Assembly: GCA_039704465.1 (NCBI GenBank)
Contig: JASFAU010000015.1
Location: 806,001 to 870,000, forward strand
DNA length: 64,000 nucleotides
Direction: 5' to 3'
From: Plasmodiophora brassicae
Taxonomy: Eukaryota > Endomyxa > Phytomyxea > Plasmodiophorida > Plasmodiophoridae
Shown: positions 43,650-52,773 of the stretch, piece after piece
Numbering within the stretch: position 1 is the first letter of the stretch
Layout: every line of letters begins with the position of its first letter
Position numbers and translations under genes: made by a program
The notes under the pieces: generated by a model
Databases searched by the model: none
What the model saw: the letters and a program-made list of their open reading frames with translations, nothing else
What the model was told of the DNA's origin: nothing

Positions 43650-43858
43650 GTAGGTTCCGAACAGATATTCGCAGGACAAGGAGAATATCCGCCGGGCGCT
43701 CGTTTATGTACACACTGAGACACAGACTGTGAAGGACCTCTGGCAGTCGACGTCCTGATCAGTCGTTGTCGTCGACGTTGCTGAACTCGACGACGCGCCG
43801 CCCGGGCATGTACGCCGCGTAGCTGAAGTCGTGGGCGAACGATCCCTGCCGGCAACGT
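43650..43858 (-). repeat. Inverted duplication arm at the POLE2 3' end
   Basis: The last POLE2 exon and ~110 bp beyond it match 45918-46087 in reverse orientation, including tccgaacagatattcgcagg against its complement. The POLE2 gene therefore lies between two inverted copies of its own 3' end. Confidence 0.8.
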
Positions 43859-45673
43859 CGGTCAGGAATTAGCGGGGATGCATTTGGACGCATGCACGGG
43901 CGCCGCCCAGCAGACCGGGTTGAACACGTAGCATGCCGTGTACGTGGACTCGTAGGCGGGCGCGTCGTCGGCCAGGACCAGCATGGTCGGCATTGGGTAC
44001 AGGCGCAGGCCATGGTCGAGGTCCCAGTGGACCGGCTGGCGCGTCGGGTGCACGGGGCATAGGTGCGCCTGGTCCAGCACAGTCTTCACCACGTGCCTGT
44101 GCAGCGACGTCTCCGCCTCCAGGTTCGGCGGCAGGGCACACGTCTCGCTCAGCTGCACGAGAACACCCCAGGGGCGCTTAGCATGACGGTCGACCCAGCA
44201 GACGGAATCGCTCACCGTACCCGGCGGCAGATGTCGTCCCTGAACACGACAATCTCCTGCAGCACACACACACACACACACACGTATGTGTAACCAGCGC
44301 ACTGTCGAACGAGCACGACGCGCCCGTACCTGGGTGCAATACTGGATGCGGCAGGGGTTCGACGGGAACATGACGTTCCTGATGGATTGGCGCAGGCGCT
44401 CGGTGACGAGCGCGGGCAGGCCGGGGTGCGGCAACGATCGGCCGTACGACAGGTCGGCGGGGCCCGGGACGAACACGAACAGGCTGTCCATGGCCAGCGC
44501 GTCGTGCCGCTCGATGACGGCGGCCAGCGCGTCGAACAGGGCGCGCTGCCTGCCGTAGTCGTCGCCGATCGGCGTCGACGAGAAGTTGCCGCAGAAGACG
44601 AACAGGGACGGGAACGTCGGGCTGCGTTGCGACAGGATCAGGTCGATGCGGTCGAGGACATCGGGCCGATCCAGGTGGCACTCGCTGAACAGGACGACGG
44701 AATCGGGACCGGCGTGCGCCTCCTCGAGCTTGCGCAGCCGGACGCGATCCTCGGGCGCGGCGAACTGAAGGTCGTCGAAGGCGCTCAGCGTCGTATCGCG
44801 TGATTCGGGCGGCGGAAACCCCATGTACTTCACACAGAACACGTCGTCCTTGTCGAGCTCGCCTGAAGACGCCCCGGAGGGTGTGAACGACAATGTCGAC
44901 AGTGACGCGGAGCCAGCGGGCGATTACCGATCACGATGACGAAGCAGTGTTCGAGGAAGACGCCGACGGAGGTCTTGCAGCGGGACAGGTCGAGCTGGAT
45001 GGACGCGCCGGGATCCTCCAGGTAGAACCGCCCTTCCTCGAGCTCGGCGAGCAGGCCGAACAGGGAGACCGTGCCGGACGTGCCGGCGACGCTTTCGATC
45101 GAGGCGAGCTCCTCGGACGACGACTGCGGCCCACGTGCCAGCGCGTCCCGATGAAACGACGCGTCGCGAAGCAGGCGCTGACGAAGGACATGGTACCGAG
45201 ACTCCAGTCGTTGCCACTTGGATTTCGGGTCCGGGCTGTGGTAGTGCGGCGTATGGGAGCGGTCAACGACGAAGACGGAACGGGAGTGGTCCCAGTGGAC
45301 GCGAGGCGCCTCGATCGCGGACAGGACGCGAATTCGCGCGCCCGACGCGGCGAACGCGTCGTCCTGGTCGCCGCCGGCCGGTTTCGCCAGGATGTCCAGG
45401 ACGGGACGCAGCGTCGCCGCTGTCACGATATTGTCGGCCGGGGCGCACCCGCCCTCCTCGAACTTGTTCAAGATGTCCTCGACGAACGCGTCGATGCTCT
45501 GCTCGCCGTACTTGACAAAGAACTCTATGCAGCGCGGGCGACGCTCAGCGCCAGGGCGCGTCCGGTGATGCGCGGGACGTACCGTCCATGGCGGCGATCG
45601 CATCGCTCTGCAGGCAGAGACGGGCGCGCCGGAACGCGCGGTTGTAGGCTCGGGCACGGTCGCGTTCACCCAT
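43759..45673 (-). CDS. POLE2: DNA polymerase epsilon subunit B, POLE2/Dpb2 (6 exons)
   Basis: Exons 45673-45583, 45524-44928, 44862-44330, 44256-44221, 44152-43916 and 43845-43759; introns 58-73 bp; 526 residues, essentially the human length (527). The fourth exon is only 36 bp. The joins restore AAMD/EFFVKYGEQ, VIVIG/ELDKDDVF, CRIQYCTQ/EIVVFRDD, DDICRR/LSETCALPP and VFNP/GSFAHDF. The calcineurin-like, inactive phosphoesterase core shows FSECHLDRPDVLDRID, FVFCGNFSS and FVFVPGPADLSYG; the end YPMPTMLVLADDAP...NPGSF matches Dpb2. It is the essential non-catalytic subunit of the leading-strand polymerase and links it to CMG/GINS. The start MGERDRARAYNRAF fits the family. Confidence 0.95.
44263..44283 (+). 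repeat. (CA)n microsatellite in POLE2 intron 3
   Basis: About ten CA units lie just 5' (in gene orientation, TG units) of the intron 3 acceptor, where a polypyrimidine tract would be expected. Confidence 0.9.
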
Positions 45674-45917
45674 GATGGCGCATTCGGGCCGCTCGCTCGC
45701 TGGACGGGGGCACCCTCCTCCTGCGCCGCCGAAGCGCACCGCGGACTCCGCCACGGCGTCCGGACAAAAACGGCGAAAATTGGCCCTTTCCTCCGTCACA
45801 TGGCCTGTCCTGGAATCACTGCGTATTCGGGCATGCTCCTGTTTCAATCAGAAGACGCCGAGCGCGAATCACGTCGCCAGCACCGTCGAAGCAACGCATC
45901 CAGTCCGCCCATCGAAC

Positions 45918-46087
45918 CGATGCAGCCGCAGGGTTCTTTCGCCCACGACGTCACCTACCTGGCGTGCATGCCCAGTCGTCGAGTTCAGCAACGTCGACGG
46001 CCAGAGGTCCTTCGCAGTCTCCGTGTGTACATATACGGGCGCCCGACGGATTCTGCCCCATCCTGCGAATATCTGTTCGGAACGTAT
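45918..46087 (+). pseudogene. Inverted duplicate of the POLE2 last exon
   Basis: Reads PQGSFAHDVTYLACMPSRR, matching GSFAHDFSYAAYMPGRR of POLE2, then frameshifts within the next codons. Similarity continues beyond the stop into the flank, so it is a DNA-level duplication, not an exon of another gene. It lies in the interval between the divergent POLE2 and Zn2Cys6 genes and may hold part of their promoter region. Confidence 0.75.
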
Positions 46088-46167
46088 CTGACCCCGAGGG
46101 GGGCGTTGACGTCACCGAGGCCGGCACGCGAACCGGCAGTCGTCGGCTCCGCTCTCCCCGCATCGCC

Positions 46168-47459
46168 ATGTCGTCGCTGCTGTCGGGCCTCGACCTGAGC
46201 AACCTGGACAAGCTGGTCGAGCAGGCCACCGACCTGCACGACAACGAGCCGGCGTCGCTGACGCCGTCGTCGCCGTGGATGCCGTCGACGCACGCCATCG
46301 CCGACGACAACAAGCCGATGGTGACGGCGAAGGCGCCCCGCAAGCGGGCGCGGGACTCGACGAACCCGCGGACGAAGGTCGCCTGCACCTGCTGCTACCT
46401 GTCGAAGGCGTGCTGCGACCAGGCGCGGCCGTGCGGGCGCTGCGTTCGCCTCGGGCGCCCGGAGGAGTGCCGCGACCGCGTCCACAAGAAGCGCACGGTG
46501 CACCATGGGCCCAGGGCGGCGTCGTCATCGGCGTCGACGTCGTCGTCGTCGCAGGCGGCCCGGCACCAGGGCCTGCTGCACGGGATCGGGGTCGCACCCG
46601 ACGACATCTCGGTCGAGCTGCTCGCCGAGCGCTTCTCCAAGACGCTGGCCGACATGTGGCTGGCGCAGTGCCAGGCGTCGCTGGAGGCGGCCACCGCGCT
46701 CACCGAGGCCGAGTTCCACGATGAGTGCAGGCGAATGTACGTCCCGTTGGCGCCTTCGTACCAGCCCGCCGTTGGCTGACTCGGTGCGCCCGCCCCCGCC
46801 TTTGCAGAACGCATGTGACCGAGACGATGCTGGGCGGCCTGCTCGACGTGCGCATGTACGCCGACGTGAAGACGCGCCTGCGCGTGCTCGGCATACACGT
46901 GTCGACGCCATCGGCGCCGATCTTCCGGCCACCGTTCCAGGTGCGCGCGTCCCCGGGGGGTCATTCGCCGATGCGTTGTGCTCGGGTCGTCTGACGCCTG
47001 CCCCGACAGTTGATATCGGCCGACGAGGCGGGCGAATCGACGCGCGAGTTCGCCACCGAGCTGAACATCGCCATCATCAAGTCGGTGCAGTTGCCGAGCC
47101 TGCTGAACGACCCGGTCAGCCCACGCCGCGGGCTGTACATCAACGACGAGGCGCAGCGCCTGTTCGGGTACGACGCGCAGGACCTGTGCGACCTGTTCAA
47201 CCGGTTGCCGTCCAGCAACGCGTTCACGCCGTTCTGGTCGTGGGTGATCGGCGAGAGCGATTGGGTCAAGGTCATCCAGCACAACGCGCTCTTCTTCCTC
47301 AGCAGCGGCAACGCGGCGGCGGACGCGACCCGCCCGGACATCATCGTCACGTGCTATGGCAAATCGGGCAAGCCGTTCCGATGCCTGGCCAGCACCAGGT
47401 CGTCCAGCGACGCGCCCAGATCATACCGGTTCTGCTTCGTGCGCCTGCTGCACGACTGA
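46168..47459 (+). CDS. Zn2Cys6 transcription factor with PAS-like C-terminus, ERT1/AcuK type (3 exons)
   Basis: Exons 46168-46724, 46808-46940 and 47010-47459; introns 83 and 69 bp; 379 residues. Joins restore EAEFHDE/THVTETM and RPPFQ/LISADEAG. Residues ~68-105 are a binuclear zinc cluster: ACTCCYLSKACCDQARPCGR then CVRLGRPEEC, six cysteines in the fungal spacing, with the ERT1-like CDxxRPCxRC core followed by HKKR. The last ~150 residues resemble the PAS domain of fungal ERT1/AcuK/AcuM gluconeogenesis regulators (EAQRLFGYDAQDLCDLF; the end SYRFCFVRLL). It likely binds CGG half-sites in promoters. Zn2Cys6 factors are largely fungal, with scattered protist examples. Targets are unknown. Confidence 0.85.
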
Positions 47460-47600
47460 CGACATATATTATTCGCTTCAGATTGTCAATGCCCGCAACG
47501 ACCTAGCACTGTCCGTTCAATGAAACGCCAACGCGTTGCGCTCATTTCGCAGGTGGTCACGCGCGACCTGCATCAAGCGTCGTATATTGGCGATATGGAA

Positions 47601-48562
47601 CTAGTATCGATGCCGGCGGGAGGGTGACCCATGACGGCGGCCGCCGCCGCCGCCGCCGCCGCTGGACCGCCGAGGACTGCGACTGCTCCGTCGACGATCC
47701 CGGGACCGGTCCCGGTCCGTGCCGCGCCGCCGCGAAGCGGGCTCATGGTGCGCCGCCTTCACGTCGGGCAGCGCTCTGCGCAGCTCCACGATCTTGTCGC
47801 GGATCAACGCGAACCCGACATGCTGCTTCCCTGTGCACGCGTCCGCCCGTCAGTGGAGTGCTACAGGTGCCAGGGGCCACGGCGCAGTCCGTGGCCCCTG
47901 TCGTGACGAAGGGGGCACGTACCATTCAGGTGGGACTGCACGCGCGACTCCGCCTCGTTCTGCACGAGGAACGCCCCGCAAATGTCGCAGACGCCCATCT
48001 GCTTCTCGTGCTGCGTGATGAACCGGGTCCCGCCCTCCATCTCCTCCTGGAGCGCCTGTTTGCGGACGGCCTTCTCCTCGAAGGCGACCAGCAGCCGGGC
48101 GGCGTCGTCGACGTCGCCGCGTTCAGCCAGCGCCTGCATCTGGTCGATCAGCGGGCGCATGTCGGCCACGATCTGGTCGATGTCGGATTTGCATCGCGCG
48201 ACAACGGGATCGGACAGGTCCGGCTGCATCGTCATGGACAACCGATCCGTCCCGCGGCGCTTGCGCCGGTCGACCTCCTCGGTCAGCGATTCCAGCAGGC
48301 GCAGGAAATCGGCCTCGTACGGGGCGCGTCGCGATACAGGTTCGCATTCGAACTCGCGACGGAACGCCATGTCGTGCTGTTTCGCGCACGGGCCCAGGTC
48401 CGATTTCGTGTTGTAGAACAGGTCGTGCGGGCAGAACCCGCAGATGTAGTACTTGCAGACGGCGTCGTCCCACCAGTGCTGGTCGGGCGCCTTCTTGTCC
48501 TCGTCCGCCAGGTTGCGGTCCTTGCCCATCAGCTGGTCCAACAGCTCGCGTTGCGACAGCAT
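47601..48562 (-). CDS. LUC7L: LUC7-like U1 snRNP splicing factor (2 exons)
   Basis: Exons 48562-47923 and 47830-47601; intron 92 bp; 289 residues. The start MLSQRELLDQLMGKDRN is the canonical LUC7 N-terminus; ATGs further upstream only add a Val run from a trinucleotide repeat. First finger (CCCH): VCKYYICGFCPHDLFYNTKS then GPCAKQHD. Second finger (C2H2): CDICGAFLV...SHLNGKQHVGF, restored by splicing between HLNG and KQH. The C-terminus is an Arg/Ser/Gly tail. LUC7 proteins sit on U1 snRNP and stabilise 5' splice-site pairing. The gene shares a 294-bp divergent interval with the FYVE gene. Confidence 0.95.
47871..47900 (-). other. Perfect 12-bp stem-loop inside the LUC7 intron
   Basis: caggggccacgg and its exact complement are separated by six bases (cgcagt), inside the only intron of the gene. 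It could affect splicing of this splicing-factor transcript. Confidence 0.7.
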
Positions 48563-48856
48563 GATCGTCCGATCGACGACAACGACGACGACGACGGCCG
48601 CCACTGGCGCAACTCCGCGACGGACCGCACTCGGCGCCCGTCCACCGACCTTCCGTTAAGTGGATTGCGCGTCTGTCGTCCGTCTAACACATTGACAGCG
48701 ACGGTGTTCACGTGCATCGATAATACACACACACCGCTCGCGCGCGGGCTTGTTCGAGATACACATGGGGACGGGTAGCGTGCACGTACGCTCAAGATAT
48801 TTCGAGCTGGGTACGCTGCAGCCGCATCGTCATCGGTGTGTCGGCGGCCGCCCTCG

Positions 48857-50653
48857 ATGCAGGAGCACCCGCAGAAGCTGATCCTGGGATGGATGGGGCA
48901 CCTGGTCGCCCCGGTCTGGGTCGATAAGAAGGCGTACAACGCGTGCTACCATTGCAACGTGAAGTTCAGCTATTCGCACCAGCACCACTGCCGCCTGTGC
49001 GGGCACATGTACTGCTCCATGTGCACCGCGAAATACATGGTCAACTCGCAGTTCAAACGCAAGGACAAGGAGGGCCCCGATCGCGTCTGTTTCGGATGCC
49101 GCGACCAGTGCATGGAGCGCCGCGCCAAGTTCGTCAAGAACGAACCGCCGCTGCACCCGCAGATGGTCACGTACACGGACAAGGCGGGCGTCATGCACAT
49201 CTACCCGCCCGTCTGGGTGAAGGCCGGGTCCTACGCCAACTGCAAGCTGTGCTATGGGGCGCTGACCTCCGGCAACACCCATCACTGCCGGGTGTGCGGC
49301 GACATGTTCGACAACGAGTGCACGATCAAGATGGAGGTGCCGCCGATGTTCAAGAAGAAGATGAAGAAAGGCCCGGCTCGCGTCTGCATTGAATGCCGAT
49401 ACCAGATCATGGGCGGCGCAATCCTCGGTGAGACATCATGGCGGCACCGATTCGCCCGGCGGTCTGTTCTGGCGCTAACGCTCGCTCGTCGTTCCCCAGA
49501 TGAGGGTCCGGCGCCTCCTCTGCTGACGGCACCAAGCGCGAAGCCGGCCGGAGCGGCATTGTCAGCACAAGCGGATCCGTTGATGGTAATCGGGGTGCGA
49601 TGGGAGGACAGCGATGTGCCACTGGCATCAGTGAACGTCGTCCCGGAAACAACGCTGGACGAGCTAAACGCTCGCCTGTTAAAGACGGTGCCGGCGTTAC
49701 GCTCCGCTGAGTTCACCTACGTCTGCAGGGGAAGGCCCATCTTCCGCGAGCACTGGAGCGTGTTCAACGCCGAGTTCCTACGGAACGAGATCGTCATCCG
49801 CCCCGGAACCCTCGAGGTCGTCGAGGACCCGGTCGTTGACACGGCCGATGACGCAAAGGCCGCCCTCGATCCGGTCCCAAATCGTCAGCAGCAGCACCAG
49901 CACCAGCACCAGCAGCACCACCAACAGCAGCAGCGACAGCAGAAGCCCGTTCAGCGACCGCATGCGGAAGAGGTCGCGTCCGATGAGGACGAGCCCGCGA
50001 AACCGTCGGTATTTGACGAGAATGGCTTGCTGTGCCGCCTGACACCCCGCTCAGGGCGCGTCCGAAACGAACGGATGACTTGAAGGTCAAGAGAGAATCG
50101 TCGCTGACGTCGGAGGTTGTCAAACGCGTGGACCACACCAGGCAATCGTCAAGGTACGTTACTGCCCGCGTTGCTCTGCGACATGGCCCTGAGTTGTAGC
50201 AGTGGCACAAGGTCGAACGTTTCGGATGCGGCAACGTCACCGACGACACGAACGGGCAGCACGACGGGCAACGCCAGGAGATATCCATCTGTGGACGTCA
50301 GTGGTCCCGCGCTGTCCAAGGACATTAGCAGTACGAAGGTGGAGTCGCCGAGTGACCGCAAGGATGGACCGCAGGGCGGTCACGAGCAGGTCGTTCACTG
50401 CCGATGCAAGTTCGACTTCAAGACTGACAAGCCCAATTGCCTGCCGTGTGCCGCCGACGAGCTGTTAGGTGAGCAATAGGGAACCCGCGACGATACGTGC
50501 TGGAGGGTCGCCTGACTACGGTGAACAGTGATCCTGAAACGGCCACAGAACAGCGGGTGGTGGTTGGCTGAGAACGCGCAGAAGGTCAAAGGCTGGGTGC
50601 CCGCCAAGTTCATGGCCATCCTTGACGAGGTACCGGCCGACATCCACAAATGA
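48857..50653 (+). CDS. Double-FYVE and SH3 domain protein (5 exons)
   Basis: Exons 48857-49427, 49500-50008, 50086-50153, 50200-50468 and 50529-50653; 513 residues. Intron 1 is 72 bp and in frame, so it could be retained. FYVE-type finger 1 (residues ~30-85): ACYHCNVKFSYSHQHHCRLC ... VCFGC; finger 2 (~126-180): NCKLCYGALTSGNTHHCRVC ... VCIEC. Both have the basic xHHCR core but not the full RRHHCR motif, so PI3P binding is uncertain. A Ubl/Ras-binding-like stretch and a polyQ/H run (near 49888-49935) follow. The C-terminal ~65 residues form an SH3 domain assembled across two exons: HCRCKFDFKTDK ... ADELLVILKRPQNSGWWLAE ... GWVPAKFM. Likely an endosomal/membrane adaptor. The 50008/50086 junction is the least certain. 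Confidence 0.75.
49888..49935 (+). repeat. Trinucleotide (CAG/CAC) run encoding Gln/His
   Basis: An imperfect CAG/CAC array encodes a run of mixed Gln and His between the FYVE and SH3 parts of the adaptor gene. Confidence 0.85.
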
Positions 50654-50980
50654 CACTATCTTATGTACTACAATACAATACGCTCCGTGTAAATCCCGCC
50701 TTTGCCATATCAGTCCCTCTCCGTTGTCACACAGCTAGCGATTGGGCTCCATGTGCTTCGCGTGTGAATGAGGTGTGACCGTTGACGACGCCATGTGGTC
50801 AGCGGTCGTCTATCTACACGACTATGTGCAAGCGGATCCCATGGGCACGTGTAATCTTTTCGTTGCGGGCACCAAGATATCGTCGCTCCGGCACGAGTGT
50901 ACTCGCAGCGATCTTGCATCGTCGACTCGGCCCATACGAGCACATTCGCTGGCCTTGACGGACCGCCGACGAGGAGCGCC
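50654..50980 (+). other. Intergenic, FYVE-SH3 to docking-complex gene
   Basis: 327 bp between same-strand genes, probably the 3' UTR of one and the promoter of the next. No conserved ORF. Confidence 0.4.
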
Positions 50981-52706
50981 ATGGCGGAAATCGAGAACGA
51001 CCAAGTCCCGGCAAAGCTGGACGACGTGCTAGGCGACAAAGCGCCAAGCGATGCGAAAGGTACCAGCGGGCCGTCGTCCAGTTCAGGACCGTCGAACCTG
51101 TCTGCCGATGTGCTCGGGCGTGACGAGATCCAGAAACAATTCCGGGCGTTTGAGAACGCGTTCCGCCTGCGCAGGGAGGCACGAGGCCTGATCCCGCGCC
51201 TGCACCAGCAGCAGATCAGCAAGCTGTCGGCGATCAGCGAGAAGAAACGATGGGACCTGTCGTTGGAGACGGAGACCATGCGCAAGAAGACCGGCGCGCG
51301 CTCGATCGAGCAGATCGAGGCCCTCCACGAACAGGCGGAACGATACGGCGCCCTGGTCAAGAACGAGACGCTGCGCAACGAACAGATCGAACGCGACATC
51401 CGCGACGTCGAGACGCGCATCGTCTCGCTGAAGATGTCAACGGGCGGCGTCGGCAGCGAGCTGAAACGCTCGCATCAGCTGGAGCGCAAGATCAAGAACC
51501 ACGAGAACCTGCTCGACAAGGCGCTCGTCAAGTTCAACGAGGCGTCGAACAGCAACCAGCAGCTGAAGGACGTCATCGATTTCCTGCGCCGCGAACGGCT
51601 CGTCTTCGACAGCGTCCAGGACAAGATGCTGCGGGAGATCCGCGACAAGCGCGCCGCCACCAGCGACATGCTCGTCCGCAGCGAGGCGTTCGGCAAGGAC
51701 GCCGACGGGTTCCAGCAGCAGATGCGCCACATCAAGGACGCTGTCGATCAGGAGTTCCGCGTACGTCTGCCCGCCCACCAGTGTTCGGCTCGGCTCGGGC
51801 GCACGGGCACTGACTCGTCGCTGGTAGGCCCTGGAACGCGGCTGGCACGAGATCGCCGCGTCGTTGGCGGACCAGGAGGAGGTGATGGATGAGCTGGACA
51901 AGTCGCACCAGAACGACCTGCAGAAGCGGGCGGAATTGCACGCGAAGCACGGGGAGCGGGAGCGCGACCTGGCCGGCAGGTTGCGCGCCGCCGAGGCAGC
52001 CATCACCGACAAGCGGGAGGCGATCCGGGCGGCCAGGGCGCGTATCGAGCAGACCGAGAGGCAGTTCGAGGACGTGCGCCGGGCGACCTCGATCGAAAGC
52101 ATCGACGCGCTCGTGGACGGGTTCCTGAAGGCCGAGGAGGACAACTTCCACCTGTACAAGCAGATCGGCGCCCTGCAGGAAGGCATCGAGACGGTCGACG
52201 ACGAGATCGTCGCCGCCCAGGCCGAGCTTCAAAAGTACCGCAACCGGCAGGCTGGGCGCCCCAATGAGTCCAACACCGAGCGCATGACGCGTTCGCTGGC
52301 GAAGAAGGTGGCCGCCATCGTCAAGGAGTACGAGGAGTCCAGCAAGGACGCCCAGGAGGCCACCGCAACGCTCGTGTCCATCTGCCGGCACGTCGCCGAC
52401 ATCTCCCACGAGATTGGCACCGGGGAGAGGCGGTCCGCGACGGCGTACGGCGAGATGAACGACACAACGGTCGCCGAGGAGCTGGCCACGATCGAGGAAG
52501 TCGTCGTGGACCTGTTGAACAAGTTCGTCGCGCAGAAAGGCGAGAACGGCGTCGGCGACGTCCGCCTGCTGATGCGCCAGATCCGGGTGCAGGACGTGGC
52601 GATCGTACCGCCGACCGTTGAGGAAGACGACCTCGACGACGATGCCGCCGGCGCCGCCCACGAAGGTGCCGCTGCGCCGCACGCTCCTCGACGCGACAAT
52701 AAATGA
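50981..52706 (+). CDS. Outer dynein arm docking complex coiled-coil protein (ODAD1/CCDC114-63 type, 2 exons)
   Basis: Exons 50981-51760 and 51828-52706; intron 67 bp (GTACGT...TAG); 552 residues. Almost wholly coiled coil after an acidic, Ser-rich N-terminus. The diagnostic block NQQLKDVIDFLRRERLVFDS lies near residue 195, matching the family's IEEIKsFLRRERavFDN-type motif. The second half has IESIDALVDGFLKAEEDNFH and LYKQIGALQEGIE, equivalent to a second conserved block of ODA-DC2/CCDC63. The acidic tail ends at APRRDNK. It tethers outer dynein arms to axonemal doublets. AATAAA overlaps the stop codon. It is convergent with the LRR gene 67 bp away. Confidence 0.85.
52698..52703 (+). terminator. 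AATAAA overlapping the docking-protein stop codon
   Basis: The last codons AAT AAA plus the stop form an exact polyadenylation hexamer; the 3' UTR must be very short because the convergent gene ends at 52774. Confidence 0.5.
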
Positions 52707-52773
52707 ACACGCGTGCGCTAACATGGCCATGTGATGATGTCTATGAGGTGGCGCGCACGCGCAGTCGTCATTA

